Source: Ramlibacter aurantiacus
GTDB taxonomy: Bacteria; Pseudomonadota; Gammaproteobacteria; Burkholderiales; Burkholderiaceae_C
Direction of reading: 5' to 3'
DNA: 64,000 nt
Assembly (NCBI RefSeq): GCF_016722895.1
Contig: NZ_JAEQNA010000001.1
Coordinates: 1,612,001 to 1,676,000, forward strand
Below the pieces are notes generated by a model. That model ran no database searches, was not told where the DNA came from, and saw nothing but the letters and a program-made list of their open reading frames with translations. Every line of letters begins with the position of its first letter. The first letter of the stretch is position 1. The position numbers were made by a program, and so were the translations under genes. Positions 19,180-30,753 of this stretch are shown one piece after another.

Positions 19180-20469
19180 TTAGGACCGCAGGTGCGGTGC
19201 CTGCAAGCGAGGCACGCCGCCTTCGAGGATGCCGCCTACGGTGTAGAACGACCCGAAGGCGACGATTCTATCAGCGGGGTCCGCCGCGGCCGCCGCGGCT
19301 GCGAGGGCCGCGCGGGGACTGGCGTGCTCACTCGCGGTCACGTCCGCTCGGGTGCGCAGGGCTTCCCACCGGGCCTTCAGGCCGACCGCCGACGCGGCAC
19401 GCGCCGTGGGCAGGTCGCAGAAGTACCAGCGGTCGGCCAGCGGCTCCATCCGGCGCAACATGGTGTCCAGGTCCTTGTCGGCCATGGCGCCGCACACCAC
19501 ATGCGTGCAGGGATAGAAGCCCATCGCGTCGAGGTTGGCGACCAGGGCCGCCACCGAGTGCGGGTTGTGCGCCACGTCCAGCACCAGCGTGGGCTGGCCG
19601 GGCACGATCTGGAAGCGCCCGGGCAGTTCGACCAGCGCCAGGCCGGTACGCACCGCCTGGGCCGTCACCGGCACGCGCTCACGCAGGGCCGTCAGTGCCG
19701 CCAGCACGCCCGAGGCGTTGATCAACTGGTTGGCCCCACGCAGTGCTGGATACGCCAGGCCCGAATAGCGACGGCCGCGGCCGGCCCACGCCCACTGCTG
19801 CTTGTCGCCCGAGAAGTTGAAGTCGCGCCCCAGCAGCCACAGGTCGGTGCCGATCTCCTGCGCATGGTCGATCACGCTTTGCGGCGGCACCGGATCGCTC
19901 ACCACGGCCGGTCGGCCGGGTCGCAGGATGCCCGCCTTTTCGCGGCCGATCTGCTCGCGGTCGTTCCCCAGGAACTCCTGGTGGTCCAGGTCGATGCTGG
20001 TGATGATGGCGCAGTCGCCGTCGATGACGTTCACCGCGTCGAGCCGCCCGCCCAGCCCTACCTCGAGGATGGCAAGGTCAAGGCCGGAGTCGGCCATCAG
20101 GCTCAGGATGGCCAGCGTGGTGAATTCGAAATAGGTCAGCTCCACGCCCTGGCGTGCGGCCTCGACGCGCTCGAAGTGCGGCACCAGCTGGTCGGCCGCC
20201 ACGGCCTCGCCGCGGACGCGGCAACGCTCCTCGAAGTGCACCAGGTGCGGCGAGGTGTAGACACCGCAGCGCCAGCCCGCCTGGCCGGCGATGGCTTCGA
20301 GCATCGCGCAGGTGGAGCCCTTGCCATTGGTGCCGGCCACCGTGATCACCGGGCAGTCGAAGCGCAGGGCGAGCCGCTGCGCCACCTGTCGGACGCGCTC
20401 CAGGCCGAGCGCGATGGTCTTGGGGTGCAGGCGCTCGCAGTGCGCCAGCCAGTCTTGCAAGGTGTCCAT
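19180..20469 (-). CDS. folC: Bifunctional folylpolyglutamate/dihydrofolate synthase
   Basis: 429 residues; adds glutamate to dihydropteroate and to tetrahydrofolates. The ATP P-loop is in VTVAGTNGKGSTCAMLEAI; ITSIDLDHQEFLGN and VLDVAHNPHSV are family motifs. First gene of the series folC-SPOR-cvpA-purF-metZ-gltX. The ATG at 20469 is divergent from the ArsC-like gene 35 nt away. Confidence 0.95.
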   Translation of the reverse strand: MDTLQDWLAHCERLHPKTIALGLERVRQVAQRLALRFDCPVITVAGTNGKGSTCAMLEAIAGQAGWRCGVYTSPHLVHFEERCRVRGEAVAADQLVPHFERVEAARQGVELTYFEFTTLAILSLMADSGLDLAILEVGLGGRLDAVNVIDGDCAIITSIDLDHQEFLGNDREQIGREKAGILRPGRPAVVSDPVPPQSVIDHAQEIGTDLWLLGRDFNFSGDKQQWAWAGRGRRYSGLAYPALRGANQLINASGVLAALTALRERVPVTAQAVRTGLALVELPGRFQIVPGQPTLVLDVAHNPHSVAALVANLDAMGFYPCTHVVCGAMADKDLDTMLRRMEPLADRWYFCDLPTARAASAVGLKARWEALRTRADVTASEHASPRAALAAAAAAADPADRIVAFGSFYTVGGILEGGVPRLQAPHLRS

Positions 20470-20504
20470 GGGGCGGCGATTGTCCAGCTTTACGATTCGC
20501 GCCC

Positions 20505-20858
20505 ATGATCGTCCTCTATGGCATCCCCAACTGCGACACGGTGAAGAAGGCTCGAGCCTGGCTCAGCGAGCACCACATCGAGCACCACTTCCACGACTTC
20601 AAGAAGGCCGGCGTGCCGGCCGATCGCCTCGATCGCTGGAGCGCGCAGCTCGGCTGGGAGACGCTGCTCAATCGGCGCGGCACCACCTGGCGCAAGCTCG
20701 ACGCGACGACGCAGGCGCGGGTGGTCGACGCCGCGAGCGCCCGGTCCTTGATGCTGCAGGAGCCCAGCCTCATCAAGCGGCCGGTGGTCGAGTGGAGCGA
20801 CGCCCGCACGACGGCGGGCTTCGATGCCCGGGCCTGGCAGCAACAGCTGGCCGGATGA
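20505..20858 (+). CDS. ArsC/Spx-family reductase-like protein
   Basis: 117 residues, thioredoxin-fold ArsC family (YffB/Spx-like). It opens MIVLYGIPNCDTVKKA with a single Cys at the active-site position and keeps SLIKRPVV. The CX2C or CX5R of true arsenate reductases is missing, so arsenate reduction should not be assumed. Single gene, divergent from folC. Confidence 0.85.
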   Translation: MIVLYGIPNCDTVKKARAWLSEHHIEHHFHDFKKAGVPADRLDRWSAQLGWETLLNRRGTTWRKLDATTQARVVDAASARSLMLQEPSLIKRPVVEWSDARTTAGFDARAWQQQLAG

Positions 20859-20945
20859 GCCTGAGCCGGGGTACTTGACACCCGAGCACGCCGGCCTGGC
20901 GCTGCCTAGAATGAGTCTCTTTGCATCCGTGCCCGCGAGGTTCCC

Positions 20946-21746
20946 ATGAAGAAGTCCCTGGCGTCGGGCGCTCTAGGCGCCCTCACCCTGGTCGCCCCAG
21001 CGATCCATGCGCAGGCCCAGCCCCAGGAGGTCGGCCGCGTCATCTCCAGCGTGCCCGTGATCCAGCAGGTCGCGGTGCCCCGCCAGATCTGCAATTCCCA
21101 ACCCGTCGTGGTCCAGCAGCCCAGCTCAGGGGGCGGCGCCTTGCTGGGTGCCCTGGTGGGCGGCGCTGCCGGCCACGGCATCGGTGACGGCGGCGGGCGC
21201 GCCCTGGCCACGGTGATCGGCGCCGTGGGCGGGGCCATGGTGGGCGACCGGGTCGAGGGCCCGCGCAGCCAGCTGCAGCAGCAGACGCAGTGCACCACGC
21301 AGACCTTCTACGAAAACCGCACCGTCGCCTACGACGTCACCTACGAGTGGAGGGGCGGCCAGTACACCGTGCAGATGCCGCACGACCCAGGGCCCACCAT
21401 CTCGCTGCAACTGGTGCCGACGGCGGCCGGAAACCTATCGCAGAGCGCCCCTGCCACGGCATCGGCCGCTTCGGCCGCGACACCGGTGCAACCTGCCCAA
21501 TCCATCCGGCAGGCGCCGATCCCGGCAGGCACGGGCACGCCAGAGGCCACCATCCTGCGCGAATGGGTGGTCACGCCGCCAGTGACCTATGTCACGCCCC
21601 ACCCGGTGTACCCGGCTCCCGTCTATGCGCCTTACGCACCCTATGCGCCGCTGTACGCGCCGTATTCCTACTACGCGCCGCCACGGGTCTCCCTGAGCCT
21701 GGGTTACATCCGTCATTCCGGACGGGGCCACCGCCACTGGCGGTGA
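20946..21746 (+). CDS. Secreted glycine-zipper 2TM-domain protein
   Basis: 266 residues. Signal peptide at residues 1-22 (Lys-Lys start, Ala-rich core, cleavage near HAQA). A glycine-zipper segment (GGGALLGALVGGAAGHGIG then GAVGGAMVGDRVEG) at about 60-105 resembles SlyB/17-kDa surface antigen proteins. The C-terminal third is Pro/Tyr-rich with YAPYAPYAPLYAPYSYY. No lipobox Cys was seen, so it is probably periplasmic or outer-membrane associated. Start ATG 20946. Confidence 0.8.
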   Translation: MKKSLASGALGALTLVAPAIHAQAQPQEVGRVISSVPVIQQVAVPRQICNSQPVVVQQPSSGGGALLGALVGGAAGHGIGDGGGRALATVIGAVGGAMVGDRVEGPRSQLQQQTQCTTQTFYENRTVAYDVTYEWRGGQYTVQMPHDPGPTISLQLVPTAAGNLSQSAPATASAASAATPVQPAQSIRQAPIPAGTGTPEATILREWVVTPPVTYVTPHPVYPAPVYAPYAPYAPLYAPYSYYAPPRVSLSLGYIRHSGRGHRHWR

Positions 21747-21793
21747 CCGCCGCGCGCGCAGGCCACCCCGTCGGGGCGCCTGCCGCCGCGCCC

Positions 21794-21799
21794 TAAAAT
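21794..21799 (+). promoter_or_regulatory. Possible -10 box of ppnP
   Basis: TAAAAT 33 nt before the ppnP start. No convincing -35 hexamer at 16-18 nt upstream, so this is tentative. Confidence 0.3.
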
Positions 21800-21831
21800 G
21801 CCGGGTTTTCCAACGGCGAACCGGGCAGCCC

Positions 21832-23518
<1,687 letters not shown>

Positions 23519-23643
23519 AGCACGGGGCGGCGACTGCCGTAGGGCGCCGCTGACGCGCGGCCCCGACTTCTTCGCCCGCACGTTCGGCGTGGTCGGGCCT
23601 AAGCTGGTTCTATCACTGGAACCACCTTGGAAAGGAACCCACC

Positions 23644-23841
23644 ATGGCCCTGCTCAGGAAAGCCGTCATGCTCGCCATCACTTCAGGCATCGCCAAGAAA
23701 GCCTGGGATGCCTACCGCAACAAGCACCCGATGGAGGCCGCCCGCGCCAAGGCGAATCTGAAGGAAGCGGGCCGCAACCTCAGCGGAAAGGCCAGCGGCA
23801 GCGACGTCAGCAGCCGCACTGACCGCCCCGGCCCGTATTGA
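23644..23841 (+). CDS. Small hypothetical protein, 65 aa
   Basis: Unrecognised. It opens MALLRKAVMLAITSGIAKKAWDAY, a weakly hydrophobic, basic amphipathic helix, followed by a hydrophilic Ala/Lys/Ser tail. A GGAAAGGAA site precedes the ATG, which supports translation. Its stop (23839-23841) directly abuts the stop of murB on the other strand. Confidence 0.6.
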   Translation: MALLRKAVMLAITSGIAKKAWDAYRNKHPMEAARAKANLKEAGRNLSGKASGSDVSSRTDRPGPY

Positions 23842-24882
23842 TCAGACCACGACCGGTTCGGGTTCGAGGCGAATCCCGAACCGCTCGTACACGCTGGTCT
23901 GGATGGCGCGCGCCAGCGTGACCACTTCACCGCCGGTGGCGCCCCCGCGATTGACCAGCACCAGCGCCTGCTTCTCGTAGACGCCCGCGTTGCCCACCGA
24001 CTTGCCCTTCCAGCCGCAGGCATCGATGAGCCAGCCCGCAGCCAGCTTCACCGAGCCGTCGGGCATGGGGTAATGCACGATGTTGGGCTCGCGCGCGATG
24101 ATGTCCATGCACTGCTCGGGCGTGACCGTGGGGTTCTTGAAGAAGCTGCCCGCGTTGCCCAGCACCCGTGGGTCGGGCAGCTTGTGCTGGCGCGCCGCGC
24201 ACACCCACTCGTACACCTGGCGCGGCGAAGGCTCGTCGACGCCCGTCTCGACCCGCTTGCGGGCGAGGTCCACATAGCCGATGACAGGCCGCCAGGGCTT
24301 GGGCAGGCGGAACCGCACCCGCAAAATGATCGCGCGCCCGGCCAGGCCCAGGTCGCCCGTGCGGGCTGGCGAATGCTTGAACACCGAGTCGCGGTAGTCG
24401 AAGGCGCATTCGGCCGCGTTCAGCGTGAACACGCGGCCACTTTCGAGGTGGATGGCATCGAGCGACTCGAAGCGGTCCTGCACCTCGACGCCATAGGCGC
24501 CCACGTTCTGAACCGGCGAGGCGCCGACGCTGCCGGGGATCAAGGCCAGGTTCTCCAGGCCGGGAAACCCGTGCTCGAGGGTCCAGGTGACGAAGTCGTG
24601 CCAGTTCTCGCCGGCACCGGCCTCGATGACGGTGGCGCGGGGGCCGTCCTCGACCACGCGGATGCCGGGGATCTCGACCTTCAGCACGAGGCATTTCACG
24701 TCACCGGTCAGCACGATGTTGCTGCCACCGCCCAACACGAACTTGGGGCCCGCCGCCAGCTCCGGGTCGGCCAGCACCGCAAGCACGTCGTCCTCGCTGC
24801 GCACGCGCACCAGCTCACGCGCCTTGGCGACGATGCCGAAGCTGTTGTGGGCCTGCAGCGGCACGTTTTGCTCGACGATCAT
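23842..24882 (-). CDS. murB: UDP-N-acetylenolpyruvoylglucosamine reductase
   Basis: 346-residue FAD enzyme, type I; second step of UDP-MurNAc synthesis for peptidoglycan. FAD-binding segments: [13 protein letters not shown] and [20 protein letters not shown]; the C-terminal domain has [11 protein letters not shown] with the catalytic Ser region. ATG 24882. Convergent with the 65-aa gene, divergent from yajQ. Confidence 0.95.
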   Translation of the reverse strand: MIVEQNVPLQAHNSFGIVAKARELVRVRSEDDVLAVLADPELAAGPKFVLGGGSNIVLTGDVKCLVLKVEIPGIRVVEDGPRATVIEAGAGENWHDFVTWTLEHGFPGLENLALIPGSVGASPVQNVGAYGVEVQDRFESLDAIHLESGRVFTLNAAECAFDYRDSVFKHSPARTGDLGLAGRAIILRVRFRLPKPWRPVIGYVDLARKRVETGVDEPSPRQVYEWVCAARQHKLPDPRVLGNAGSFFKNPTVTPEQCMDIIAREPNIVHYPMPDGSVKLAAGWLIDACGWKGKSVGNAGVYEKQALVLVNRGGATGGEVVTLARAIQTSVYERFGIRLEPEPVVV

Positions 24883-24923
24883 GGGAGAATTGTCGCATTC
24901 GCGAACTGGGATACGGAGCCTTC

Positions 24924-25409
24924 ATGCCATCTTTCGACACTGTGTGCGAGCCCGACCTCGTCGAAGTGAAGAATGCCGTCGACAACACCGCCAAGGAGAT
25001 CGGAACCCGCTTCGATTTCAAGGGCACGTCGGCCGCGATCGAGATCAAGGAAAAGGAGATCACCCTTTTCGGCGACGCCGAGTTCCAGCTCCAGCAGGTC
25101 GAGGACATCCTCACCAGCAAGCTCGCCAAGCGCAACGTCGACGTGCGCTTCCTCGACAAGGGCAGCGTGCAGAAGATCGGCGGCGACAAGGTCAAGCAGG
25201 TGGTCAAGGTGCGAAACGGCATCGAGAGCGAGGCGGCCAAGAAGATCCAGAAGCTGATCAAGGACAGCAAGCTCAAGGTGCAGGCCGCCATCCAGGGCGA
25301 CGCCGTGCGCGTCAGCGGCGCCAAGCGCGACGACCTTCAGGCCGCCATGGCGCTGATCCGCAAGGACATCACCGACCTGCCGCTGAGCTTCAACAACTTC
25401 CGCGATTGA
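24924..25409 (+). CDS. YajQ family nucleotide-binding protein
   Basis: 161 residues; two ferredoxin-like folds of the YajQ family. Members bind cyclic di-GMP in Xanthomonas, where they affect gene expression; other binding partners are known. It opens [19 protein letters not shown] and ends [11 protein letters not shown], both family signatures. A GGAG site lies 6 nt before the ATG. The TGA overlaps the TTG start of the next gene. Confidence 0.92.
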   Translation: MPSFDTVCEPDLVEVKNAVDNTAKEIGTRFDFKGTSAAIEIKEKEITLFGDAEFQLQQVEDILTSKLAKRNVDVRFLDKGSVQKIGGDKVKQVVKVRNGIESEAAKKIQKLIKDSKLKVQAAIQGDAVRVSGAKRDDLQAAMALIRKDITDLPLSFNNFRD

Positions 25410-26089
25410 CGACCCTCACCCGCCCGGCCACTCGCGCTGGCTTCGGCCGGGCCGCTGCATTCGGCTTGCTGGTGGGAGCGCTTGCCCCGTCGCCGGGCTG
25501 GGCCGAGGGCACGGTGAGCCTGCAGGGCACCATGGGCCAGCGCGCCCTGGTGATCGTCGGCGGCGGCGCACCGAGGGCGCTTGCGCCGGGCGAGTCTCAC
25601 CAGGGCGTGAAGCTCTTGTCGGTGGGCGCCGGTGAAGCCGATGTCGAGATCGCCGGCCGGCGCCAGACCCTGCGCGTGGGCGACTCACCGGCCAGCGTCG
25701 GCGGCGGCACGGCGAATAAAGGCCGGCGCATCGTGCTCACGGCGGGCAGTCACGGCCACTTCACCGGCCTGGCCACGGTCAATGGTCGCCCGATGCGGTT
25801 CATGGTCGACACCGGCGCTTCCATGGTCGGCATCGGCTCCGACGACGCCGAGCGGCTGGGACTTGACCATCGCAGCGGACGGCCGGTCACCGTGAGCACG
25901 GCCAACGGGCCCGCCAACGGCTGGCAACTCAAGCTGACCTCGCTGCGCATTGGCGACGTCGAGGTGTTCAACGTCGACGCCATCGTGGTATCGCGCCCCA
26001 TGCCGCAGATGCTGCTGGGCAACAGCTTCCTCACCCGGTTCCAAATGACCCGCGAAAACGACCAGATGGTGCTGGAGCGACGCTACTGA
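25406..26089 (+). CDS. Secreted retropepsin-like aspartic protease
   Basis: 227 residues. The start is TTG at 25406, overlapping the yajQ stop as TTGA; it gives a full signal peptide ([18 protein letters not shown]..., cleavage near GWAEG). The catalytic motif is [15 protein letters not shown], with [10 protein letters not shown] near the end: the clan AA family of single-domain bacterial retropepsins, which act as dimers. No ATG start covers the signal peptide. It overlaps the MFS gene by 1 nt. Confidence 0.82.
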   Translation: MTTLTRPATRAGFGRAAAFGLLVGALAPSPGWAEGTVSLQGTMGQRALVIVGGGAPRALAPGESHQGVKLLSVGAGEADVEIAGRRQTLRVGDSPASVGGGTANKGRRIVLTAGSHGHFTGLATVNGRPMRFMVDTGASMVGIGSDDAERLGLDHRSGRPVTVSTANGPANGWQLKLTSLRIGDVEVFNVDAIVVSRPMPQMLLGNSFLTRFQMTRENDQMVLERRY

Positions 26090-27699
26090 TGGCCCGTTAC
26101 GACCGGCTTGCCACGCAGCCCACGGACGCCTCGCACGGCTCCGCGCTCGGGCCGCTGCGCCTGCCGGTGTTCCGCATGCTGTGGCTCGCCTGGTTCGCGG
26201 CCAACACCACCATGTGGATGAACGAGGTGGCGGCGGCCTGGCTCATGACCTCGCTGGCGCCCACCCCGCTGTGGGTGGCGCTGGTGCAGGCGGCCTCCAC
26301 GTTGCCGGTGTTCCTGCTCGGCCTGCCCAGCGGCGCATTGGCCGATATCGTCGACCGCCGGCGCTACTTCATGGTCACGCAGTTCTGGGTGGCCGGCATC
26401 GCCAGCGTGCTGTGCATCGCGGTGCTGCTCGGTTGGATGAACGCGCCGCTGCTGCTCGCGCTCACCTTCGCCAACGGCGTGGGCATGGCCATGCGCTGGC
26501 CGGTGTTCGCGGCCATCATGCCGGAGGTGCTGCCCCGGTCGCAGCTGCCGCAGGGGCTGGCCCTGAACGGCATCGCGATGAACGGCTCGCGCATCGTCGG
26601 CCCGCTGGTGGCAGGGGCCGTGATCGCCAGCGTGGGCACGGCCTGGGTGTTCGTGCTGAACGCCCTGCTGTCGCTGATCGCCGGTTTCATCATCATGCGG
26701 TGGCGGCGCGAGCACAAGGAAAGCCCGCTGGGCCGCGAACGCCTGACCAGCGCCATGCGGGTCGGCTTGCAGTACGTGCGCCAGTCCTACCGCATGCGCC
26801 TGGCGATGCTGCGGGTGTCGCTGTTCTTCCTGCACTCCACGGCCATCATGGCGCTGCTGCCGCTGCTGGCCCGCGCGCTGCCCGGGGGCGGGCCGGCCAC
26901 CTTCACCCTGCTGTTGTCCTCCATGGGGGCCGGCGCGATCGCGGCGGCGCTGTTGATGCCGCGGATTCGTCGAATCATCACCGTGCCCCAGCTGCTGGTG
27001 ACAGGTACCGTGCTGCAGGCCCTCAGCGCCGCGGCCCTGGCGCACGCGAACACGGTGTGGATCGCGGTGCCCACCATGTTCATCTCGGGCACGGCCTGGA
27101 TCTCCACCGCCAACTCGCTCACGCTGTCCGCCCAGATGGCCTTGCCCGACTGGGTGCGCGCACGCGGCATGTCGATCTACCAGATGGCCATCATGGGCGC
27201 CACAGCCACGGGCGCGGCGCTGTGGGGCCAGATCGCCACCGTGACCAACATCCACGATGCGCTGCTGATCTCGGCCGCCAGCGCCATCGTCACGATGGCA
27301 CTGGCCTACCGCCTGATGCCCGATCGCGGCACCGAGGAAGACCTCACGCCCGCCAACGTGCTCAAGGTGCCCGACATCGCCTCGCCCCAACGCTCGGGCC
27401 GCGTGATGGTGAGCGTCGAATACCTCATCGATCCCGAACGCTCGGCCGAATTCCTGGAGCTGATGGAGCACAGCCGCCGAAGCCGCCTGCAGCAGGGCGC
27501 GCTCGAGTGGCAGCTGCTGCACGACCTGGGCGAGCCCGGCCGCTATGTGGAGCAGGTGGTGGACGAATCCTGGACCGAGCACCTGCGGCGCTTCGACCGC
27601 CTCACGGCCACCGATGCCAAGCTGCGCGAACAGCGCCTGAAGTTCCACATCGGCAACGAGCCGCCGCGCGTCACCCGCTACCTGCTGGAGCAGCTGTAG
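26089..27699 (+). CDS. MFS exporter with C-terminal ABM-like domain
   Basis: 536 residues: about 12 membrane helices to residue 415 (EntS-like MFS_3 family; FLLGLPSGALADIVDRRRY is the loop 2-3 motif), then a soluble tail of about 100 residues that looks like an antibiotic-biosynthesis-monooxygenase-type ferredoxin fold (VEYLIDPERSAEFLELMEH). This combination is usual for the family. Substrate unknown. Start ATG 26089 overlaps the upstream TGA (TGATG), so it is coupled to the retropepsin. Confidence 0.85.
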   Translation: MARYDRLATQPTDASHGSALGPLRLPVFRMLWLAWFAANTTMWMNEVAAAWLMTSLAPTPLWVALVQAASTLPVFLLGLPSGALADIVDRRRYFMVTQFWVAGIASVLCIAVLLGWMNAPLLLALTFANGVGMAMRWPVFAAIMPEVLPRSQLPQGLALNGIAMNGSRIVGPLVAGAVIASVGTAWVFVLNALLSLIAGFIIMRWRREHKESPLGRERLTSAMRVGLQYVRQSYRMRLAMLRVSLFFLHSTAIMALLPLLARALPGGGPATFTLLLSSMGAGAIAAALLMPRIRRIITVPQLLVTGTVLQALSAAALAHANTVWIAVPTMFISGTAWISTANSLTLSAQMALPDWVRARGMSIYQMAIMGATATGAALWGQIATVTNIHDALLISAASAIVTMALAYRLMPDRGTEEDLTPANVLKVPDIASPQRSGRVMVSVEYLIDPERSAEFLELMEHSRRSRLQQGALEWQLLHDLGEPGRYVEQVVDESWTEHLRRFDRLTATDAKLREQRLKFHIGNEPPRVTRYLLEQL

Positions 27700-27711
27700 C
27701 GGCTGGCCCGG

Positions 27712-28380
27712 TCAGTGCCGCTTGGCCGTGGGCTTGCCCGCGCCGCCCTTGCCACCCTTGCCGCCGCCGATGCGGGTCTCGGTGCCCTGGAACAGCCGAT
27801 TGATGTTTGGCCCGTGGCGGATCGCCAGCAGCAGGGCCATGAAGAACAACGCCGCCACGGCCGGCGCATCGGCCGACCAGGCGATGCCGTCCCCCAGCAG
27901 GAAGTACACGGGCGCGAAGATGGACGCCACCAGCGAGGCCAGCGACGAATAGCGGAAGAAGAAGGCGATGATCAACCAGGTCAGCGCGGTCGCCAGGCCC
28001 AGCACCCAGTCGATGCCGAACACCACGCCCAGGAAGGTGGCGACGCCCTTGCCGCCCTTGAAGCGCAGGAACACGGGATACAGGTGGCCCAGGAAGGCGG
28101 CCACGCCCACCAGCGCGATCGTGCCTTCCACCATGCCATAGGGCGCGCCGTAGGCCTTGACCAGCAACACCGGCACCAGGCCCTTGAGCGCATCGAACAG
28201 CAGCGTGAGCGCCGCGGCCGCCTTGTTGCCCGAGCGCAGCACATTGGTGGCGCCAGGGTTGCCGCTGCCGAAGGTGCGCGGATCGGACAGGCCCATGATG
28301 CGGCTGACGATGACCGCGAAGGCGAGTGAACCCAGGAGGTAGGCCGCCAGGGCGGCGAGGATGGGAGCGGCGGAATGCAT
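27712..28380 (-). CDS. plsY: Glycerol-3-phosphate acyltransferase
   Basis: 222-residue inner-membrane enzyme that transfers acyl groups from acyl-phosphate to glycerol-3-phosphate in phospholipid synthesis. Motifs: [30 protein letters not shown] and a third near ATALTWL. The tail is Gly/Lys-rich. It starts 39 nt after the stop of the SopB-like gene and converges on the MFS gene. Confidence 0.94.
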   Translation of the reverse strand: MHSAAPILAALAAYLLGSLAFAVIVSRIMGLSDPRTFGSGNPGATNVLRSGNKAAAALTLLFDALKGLVPVLLVKAYGAPYGMVEGTIALVGVAAFLGHLYPVFLRFKGGKGVATFLGVVFGIDWVLGLATALTWLIIAFFFRYSSLASLVASIFAPVYFLLGDGIAWSADAPAVAALFFMALLLAIRHGPNINRLFQGTETRIGGGKGGKGGAGKPTAKRH

Positions 28381-28419
28381 GGCAGCCGATTCTGCCAGCC
28401 GTCCGCCGAGCTACCGTGA

Positions 28420-30753
28420 TCAGCTGCCCGCGCGCTTGGCCGATCCGAAGTAGGTGACGAACCGATGATCCTTCTTGCCGGTCATGCCGTAGCGCGCCTC
28501 GTGCAGGTCCTTGAAGTATTCCTGCTTGGTGCCGGCATGGTTGGTGTTCCAGAACTGGATCTCACGGTTGCCGCCGTTCTCGTGCAACTCCAGCATCTGC
28601 TGCTTCTGCAGCTCGGTGAGCGTCTCCCCGGGCTCCGGCACGTCGCCGGTCTGCTCGATCAGGATGCGCAAGTGCCGGGCGTGGACATCGGCTTCGCCCG
28701 TGCGGTCCTTGCCGCTCTTGCAGTTGACCAGCGTCGACAGGCCGATCATGTCGCTCAGCACGAGGATCCGGCTGGCGAGTTTGTACGGGTCGCCTGAGGC
28801 CGACTTGTAGGCGCCGCTCGCGAACAGCTGGGCCACCTGGCCGGCCAGTTTCGTGACGACGCTGCGCTGCGGCGACCCTTCCGGGAGAGTTTTCAGGTGA
28901 TCGCCGACCAAGCCGCCAATGATGTTCAGACCCGTCTTGTGCTTGCTCGCGTCTTTTGCCTGCTGCTCGAAATCGCTCCCGAGCAGCGCCTTGAGCGACT
29001 CCCGGTCCCTGGCATCGGCGACGTTGACATCGACCGCGCGCCCGAGGCCCAGGCCGTGCTCGTTGACGGGCAGGTTCATTGGGAGGACGGTGACTGCGAT
29101 GTCTTGGCCGTCCAAGATGAACCCGGTGCGGGAGACTTCCTGCCACGCGGCTTCCTGGTCCCTCCACATGCGCCGCTCGTCGGCTTTCGGATCACCGTCC
29201 GCGCGGAAGGTGTCCGGCGACATCAGCGATACGGAGCACATGGTGAATCTCCCATTGGCAATCGCCGCCTTGCGCTGCTCGTCCGTCATGGCGCTCACCG
29301 CCACTTGGACGGCTTCGACTGCCCGATTCACGTTGGCCTGGTGGCGCAACTTAGCCAAGATCGACTCTGCCGACTTCGGATCGAGGCTACGGATGTATTT
29401 GGCGAGCGCTATTTCCCGCGACGACCCACGGAACACCAAGCCCTGCGCCTCGGCCTTTTTCAGACCAGCGCCTATCTCGGCCTTGATCTGGGGGGTCATG
29501 AGATCGAGAACGGCCTTGCCAAGCTCCGCGTCATCGAGATGCTTGATTCCCTTCACCGTGAAGCCGCTCGCGGAATGAACCCCGTGGCGTACCAGGGTCA
29601 GCAGCGGCGCCCCACCGGCGCCCTCCATCTTCGAGCAATACAGGTTGGTGGCATGGCGGTACTGGCCCAGGTCGTGGCAATTCGAGCCTTCGATCCCGTC
29701 CTTCTGGTAAGCGTCTTTCAAACCATCTGACATGAGCTTCGCCGGCATTTGCGAGCAAGTCACTTCCTTCAAGCCAAAACGGGTGTCCAGCAGGGGGATC
29801 GTGCGTTTGAATGCCTCGTTCGGGCGCGTGTTGAGCGTTCGATTCCACACTTTGCTGAACTGCAGTTTCGCTCGTTCGCCCTCCTTGCCGCGCTGCGGGT
29901 TCAGCAACTTGGAAAGCTTGCCCAGGAGGCCAGGGCTTGAACCGCCCGCCTGCTTCTTGGCTTCTTTCAAGGCTGCTTTGACACACGCGAGGGCGAGGGC
30001 CTTCTCGTCGCAAGGCGGCGCACCGTGGACGTGGCCGCTCAAGATACGGGCCACATCCGCGGCGCTGGGCTTGACAGCCACGTGGCGGAACAGGACCTTC
30101 TTCTTCAAGGGGCCCAACGTGGCAGCCGGGTCGCCCACCCCTGGTTCAGTTGCACCCCCGCGGATGGCGTCAAGCCGCCTCTGGAGTTCACGCTGATAGC
30201 CGACCAGCACGCCTGTGTATGGACCGGGTTCGTGCTTGCCAATCTCCTCCTGCAACACGCTCACCGCGGCGTCCCAGCAGGCGATGCGCGACTGCTTCAT
30301 GCGCTCCGCGTTGAACGCATGCGATTTCACCGACTCCTGCAGGAACGCGATGCGCTGGTCCAGTAATTCCACTGTCTTCGAGTACTCGTCGGCCACCCTG
30401 TCCTCGGCACCACTACAGCTTTGCTCGATGGCCGAGATCTTGGCCTGGAGCAGCGTTTTATAGCCCTGCAGTCCCTCCACGCGCCGATCGACGTCCGCGC
30501 CCAGCGCACCGCCCTGCGCATACAGCTTTGCCAAGCTCGCCATGTCCATCAAATCCTTGACCTGCCGATCCGCGAGAGCCTTGCCTTGCCAATGGAACGT
30601 GACGACCTGCCTTGGCTTGGGCTGTGCCGCCGCGGCCTCCCCTGCCGATGCCGCGGATGCCGCGGATGCCGCGGATGCCGCGGATGCCGCGGATGCCGCG
30701 GATGCGGCCGGCGTCGATGGTCTTCGCACTGATGCTGCCAATTTCCCGTCCAT
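28420..30753 (-). CDS. SopB/IpgD-type phosphoinositide phosphatase, likely type III effector
   Basis: 777 residues. The active-site CX5R is CKSGKDR with C678 (VNCKSGKDRTGEADVH); the family region PMNLPVNEHGLGLG lies before it and NREIQFWNTNHAG after it, as in Salmonella SopB and Shigella IpgD. These hydrolyse host phosphoinositides after type III delivery. The N-terminus is Ser/Ala/Pro-rich with seven Ala-Ser-Ala repeats and no Sec signal. ATG 30753 is fixed by GGAGG 7 nt upstream. No secretion apparatus, chaperone or TTCG-type hrp box was found here, so delivery is inferred from family. It interrupts a series of housekeeping genes, suggesting acquisition by transfer. Confidence 0.85.
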   Translation of the reverse strand: MDGKLAASVRRPSTPAASAASAASAASAASAASAASAGEAAAAQPKPRQVVTFHWQGKALADRQVKDLMDMASLAKLYAQGGALGADVDRRVEGLQGYKTLLQAKISAIEQSCSGAEDRVADEYSKTVELLDQRIAFLQESVKSHAFNAERMKQSRIACWDAAVSVLQEEIGKHEPGPYTGVLVGYQRELQRRLDAIRGGATEPGVGDPAATLGPLKKKVLFRHVAVKPSAADVARILSGHVHGAPPCDEKALALACVKAALKEAKKQAGGSSPGLLGKLSKLLNPQRGKEGERAKLQFSKVWNRTLNTRPNEAFKRTIPLLDTRFGLKEVTCSQMPAKLMSDGLKDAYQKDGIEGSNCHDLGQYRHATNLYCSKMEGAGGAPLLTLVRHGVHSASGFTVKGIKHLDDAELGKAVLDLMTPQIKAEIGAGLKKAEAQGLVFRGSSREIALAKYIRSLDPKSAESILAKLRHQANVNRAVEAVQVAVSAMTDEQRKAAIANGRFTMCSVSLMSPDTFRADGDPKADERRMWRDQEAAWQEVSRTGFILDGQDIAVTVLPMNLPVNEHGLGLGRAVDVNVADARDRESLKALLGSDFEQQAKDASKHKTGLNIIGGLVGDHLKTLPEGSPQRSVVTKLAGQVAQLFASGAYKSASGDPYKLASRILVLSDMIGLSTLVNCKSGKDRTGEADVHARHLRILIEQTGDVPEPGETLTELQKQQMLELHENGGNREIQFWNTNHAGTKQEYFKDLHEARYGMTGKKDHRFVTYFGSAKRAGS
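30644..30706 (-). repeat. Seven tandem 9-bp repeats in the SopB-like gene
   Basis: Units of GCGGATGCC (first and last unit differ by one base) encode Ala-Ser-Ala in the N-terminal linker. The unit is in frame, so copy-number change would alter linker length but not reading frame. Confidence 0.9.

Noticed and set aside
20875..20912. TTGACA and TAGAAT before the glycine-zipper gene as a promoter
   Set aside because: The hexamers are 26 nt apart, too far for a sigma70 promoter.
30644..30706. Short tandem repeats as a CRISPR array
   Set aside because: The units are 9 bp with no spacers and encode an in-frame linker; no cas genes are in the window.
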